Positions 62,043 to 64,000 of a DNA stretch of 64,000 nucleotides are shown here, piece after piece. Position 1 is the stretch's first letter, and the number at the start of each line of letters is the position of its first letter. Origin of the DNA: Candidatus Omnitrophota bacterium (lineage in GTDB: Bacteria; Omnitrophota; Omnitrophia; Omnitrophales; JACROU01). The notes beneath the pieces were generated by a model, which worked only from the letters and a program-made list of their open reading frames with translations, was not told the origin of the DNA and did not search any database. The position numbers and the translations under genes were made by a program. Location of the stretch: positions 1 through 64,000 of the forward strand of contig JAJDCD010000005.1 of NCBI GenBank assembly GCA_029261035.1. The letters run 5' to 3'.

Positions 62043-64000
62043 ATGGGGATCAATATAAAAGGCTTATACCAAAAGCTAATAGCAGTTTTGGTTGTAGTCT
62101 CCTTTCTTTTTTCTGACATTTCATTATGGGCACAGTCTGCGTCTGCTCAGATCCAAAGTTTACCAAAATCAACAAATGCTATGAGTAAAGGGGTTCGTAT
62201 CCCGGATACTTTAGGAAGTATTCAAGATGTTCATTGGTCTGAGGGAAGTGAACGTTTTGTTGTTTTGATTCAAGATGCTCATGCCATTCAAGATGCTCAA
62301 TCGAATATTCAACAGCTCATTCATTATTTTCAAGAGAACTATGGAATTGATATGGTTGCGTTTGAGGGGGCGCAAGGTACATTAGATAATCGTTTAATTA
62401 AAACATTCCCAGACTCTGAAATTGTCAGTAAGGTTATGAATCAATATTTGAAAAATGCCGAAATTACCGGAGTTGAAATGGCATCTTTGTCTGATGGAGG
62501 TTTTGTCCAATATGTGGGTATCGAAGACTGGGAATTGTATGAACAAAATTTCTTTTCTTATGTTCATGCATTAAAAAATCAAAAACGCATTCAAAATGAG
62601 CTTAATGTTTGGAAGCAGGCTTTAGACTCCAAAAGAAAAACGCTGTATTCTGAAGATATGAATCGTTTTCATAATATGATTTATGGATTTTATGAGCAAA
62701 AGATTGATTTACTTGATCTTTTGAAATATTTAAAAGAGATTCCTTCAGTTCAAAATACTTTGACCACTTATACCTACCTTAATAGTTTGATTAAACTAAT
62801 GGACGAAAATGAAATTGTTAACAATGAAGAAATTCGTTCAGAAATTTTAAGTGTTTCTAACCATTTTTATAAAAGTCATTTCTCTAAGCTAGAAAAAAAA
62901 GATCAAAAAGAATTAAATCAAAAACTCCAGGCCCTGAATACAAGTTCACTTGCTCCTGGTGTTTTTTTGAAATGGCTTTCAGACCTTAAAGACCACTATA
63001 GGATACCTGTTGAGTTTTCTTCTACATTAATCAAAACAATTAAGGTTATGGAACGTTTTGATGTGATGAGAGGGAGCGAAGTTTTTGATGAGCTTAATCA
63101 GGTTATTTTAGCAATTGAAAAGGAATTAGCTCTTAGTAGTGATGAACAGGAAATGGCTGCTTTGTATCGAAAAACTCGTTTCTTAGATAGTTGGGTTCGT
63201 TTGGAAATAACCAAAGACGAGTGGATGAAATTTGCAGATCAAAGGGAGGGGTATCAACAGTTACTAGAGGCGCTAGGGTTAGAAGAAGCTTTTGAAACCA
63301 TGTTAGATTTTTACCAATTGGCGTTACTTAGAGATGATATTCTTTTTCAAAATTTAGTTAAACAAATGAGGAAAGCGGATAAAAATAAATCGATGCTACT
63401 TCTAGGGGGTTTTCATGCCCAAGGAATAAAACAACAACTCAAAGATTCGGGTTATTCTTATGTGAGTATCATGCCTCGAATTAATGACCTTGAAGGTAAG
63501 GATGTTTATCATAAAGTGATGCGTGGACATTTATCGTATCAAGAACATATTTCAACAACAATTCAAGACGCATTCTTAAAAGATGTGGCTATTCAACTTA
63601 CAAATCATTTAAATCCTTCAGAATATCTTTCTAAGTTAAAGCAATGGAGAGATGAGGTGATTCGTTCTCTAGCGAACGAAGGAAAAGTTTCTAAGGCGAA
63701 ACAGTACACACGTTATATTGATCCTTTGTTTAAAAATTATTATGATTTATCACAGCAAGATCAGAAATCGAACTTAAATAAGGAACAAATACTTTCAGAA
63801 GTTCAAAAAGTGTTTCAGAAGACGCAAGAAGAAACAGCCCATACTTTATGGAGCCGTTTCGAGAGCCAATTAAAGTCCTTTGAATTGGGTTTGAACCAGC
63901 TTGAAAGAAAAGATAGAAATGATCCTATGCAAATACAAAATTTAATGGAAACGATTAATGCCTTAGAGCCGGCCGCTTTGGTTCAGTTAGCTCACCCGTT
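62043..64000 (+). CDS. Giant secreted protein 4, partial: Tiki/TraB-like N-terminal domain, continues past the right edge
   Basis: Open from the ATG at 62043 (GGGGAAG upstream) through the window end, 652 codons without stop. Signal peptide (LIAVLVVVSFLFSDISLWA, cleavage near ASA-QI at ~35). Shared domain: QDAH (77-80), AFEGAQGTLDNRLIKTFPD, YVGIEDWELYEQN, GGFHAQGI (455-462), MPRI, and KVMRGHLSYQEH. The segment after ~500 is helical with ELGLNQLERKDRND. It is closer to copies 1 and 2 in the first motif and closer to copy 3 in several linkers. The C-terminal module and any extra domains lie outside the window. Confidence 0.87.
   Translation, partial: MGINIKGLYQKLIAVLVVVSFLFSDISLWAQSASAQIQSLPKSTNAMSKGVRIPDTLGSIQDVHWSEGSERFVVLIQDAHAIQDAQSNIQQLIHYFQENYGIDMVAFEGAQGTLDNRLIKTFPDSEIVSKVMNQYLKNAEITGVEMASLSDGGFVQYVGIEDWELYEQNFFSYVHALKNQKRIQNELNVWKQALDSKRKTLYSEDMNRFHNMIYGFYEQKIDLLDLLKYLKEIPSVQNTLTTYTYLNSLIKLMDENEIVNNEEIRSEILSVSNHFYKSHFSKLEKKDQKELNQKLQALNTSSLAPGVFLKWLSDLKDHYRIPVEFSSTLIKTIKVMERFDVMRGSEVFDELNQVILAIEKELALSSDEQEMAALYRKTRFLDSWVRLEITKDEWMKFADQREGYQQLLEALGLEEAFETMLDFYQLALLRDDILFQNLVKQMRKADKNKSMLLLGGFHAQGIKQQLKDSGYSYVSIMPRINDLEGKDVYHKVMRGHLSYQEHISTTIQDAFLKDVAIQLTNHLNPSEYLSKLKQWRDEVIRSLANEGKVSKAKQYTRYIDPLFKNYYDLSQQDQKSNLNKEQILSEVQKVFQKTQEETAHTLWSRFESQLKSFELGLNQLERKDRNDPMQIQNLMETINALEPAALVQLAHP

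Overview
The window is AT-rich DNA, and I infer a Gram-negative (diderm) member of the PVC/Omnitrophota region of the tree. The evidence is two-partner secretion proteins, ADP-heptose (LPS core) genes, an outer-membrane barrel, a pyrophosphate-type phosphofructokinase, a separate ThiD2-type gene and, above all, a tandem run of secreted giant proteins. The assignment rests on gene content only and was not tested by database search. I see no rRNA, tRNA, CRISPR array or insertion sequence.

Layout. (1) Positions 1-10011, minus strand: a two-partner secretion pair, the outer-membrane transporter (8308-10011) followed by a very large exoprotein that runs off the left edge (1-7943). (2) 10261-12654: a STAS-PilZ protein behind a sigma-54-like promoter and a leader hairpin, a 65-residue protein, and a flippase-like membrane protein preceded by a promoter plus terminator leader. 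(3) 12836-20155: a housekeeping run of aroQ, accB, accC, an Asp23/AmaP-type gene, PPi-type pfk, gmhA, heptose-phosphate adenylyltransferase, ThiD2-like gene, thiE and a PfkB-family kinase. (4) 20212-31694: transporters (SNF, SLC13, CaCA), a CBS protein, leucine-dehydrogenase-like enzyme, DUF2490 barrel, cupredoxin-like lipoprotein, urate-oxidase-N-like membrane protein and the trehalose pair otsA/otsB.

(5) 31931 to the right edge is the unusual part. Five secreted large or giant proteins (2538, 1114, 3765, 1392 and more than 650 residues) lie on the plus strand, interrupted by a vWA/discoidin-like secreted protein and an ExoIII nuclease. Four of the five start with a signal peptide and the same ~480-residue domain, whose invariant motifs (QD-x-H, EG, G-I/V-ED, GGFH-x-x-G) recall the Tiki/TraB/EreA/ChaN superfamily. 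The middles differ: the 3765-residue protein carries a ~100-residue repeat array, an FHA domain, a J domain, a kinase-like module and a PPP-type phosphatase; the 1392-residue protein carries a GHKL ATPase domain with no visible phospho-acceptor histidine. Two different C-terminal modules are each shared by two family members, and a short [A/S/Q]-x-SLG motif recurs at apparent domain borders in the four complete proteins.

The leaders of two giant genes (31931 and 46150) contain a hairpin with a nearly identical 17-nt loop on stems whose sequences differ but still pair, and which overlap the ribosome-binding site. A third gene (39946) has an unrelated hairpin that also covers its ribosome-binding site. 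This suggests translational control of the family. Intergenic space holds dispersed TGTCATCCC-type palindromes, AGCT-rich short repeats, a MITE-like element and several strong terminator hairpins.
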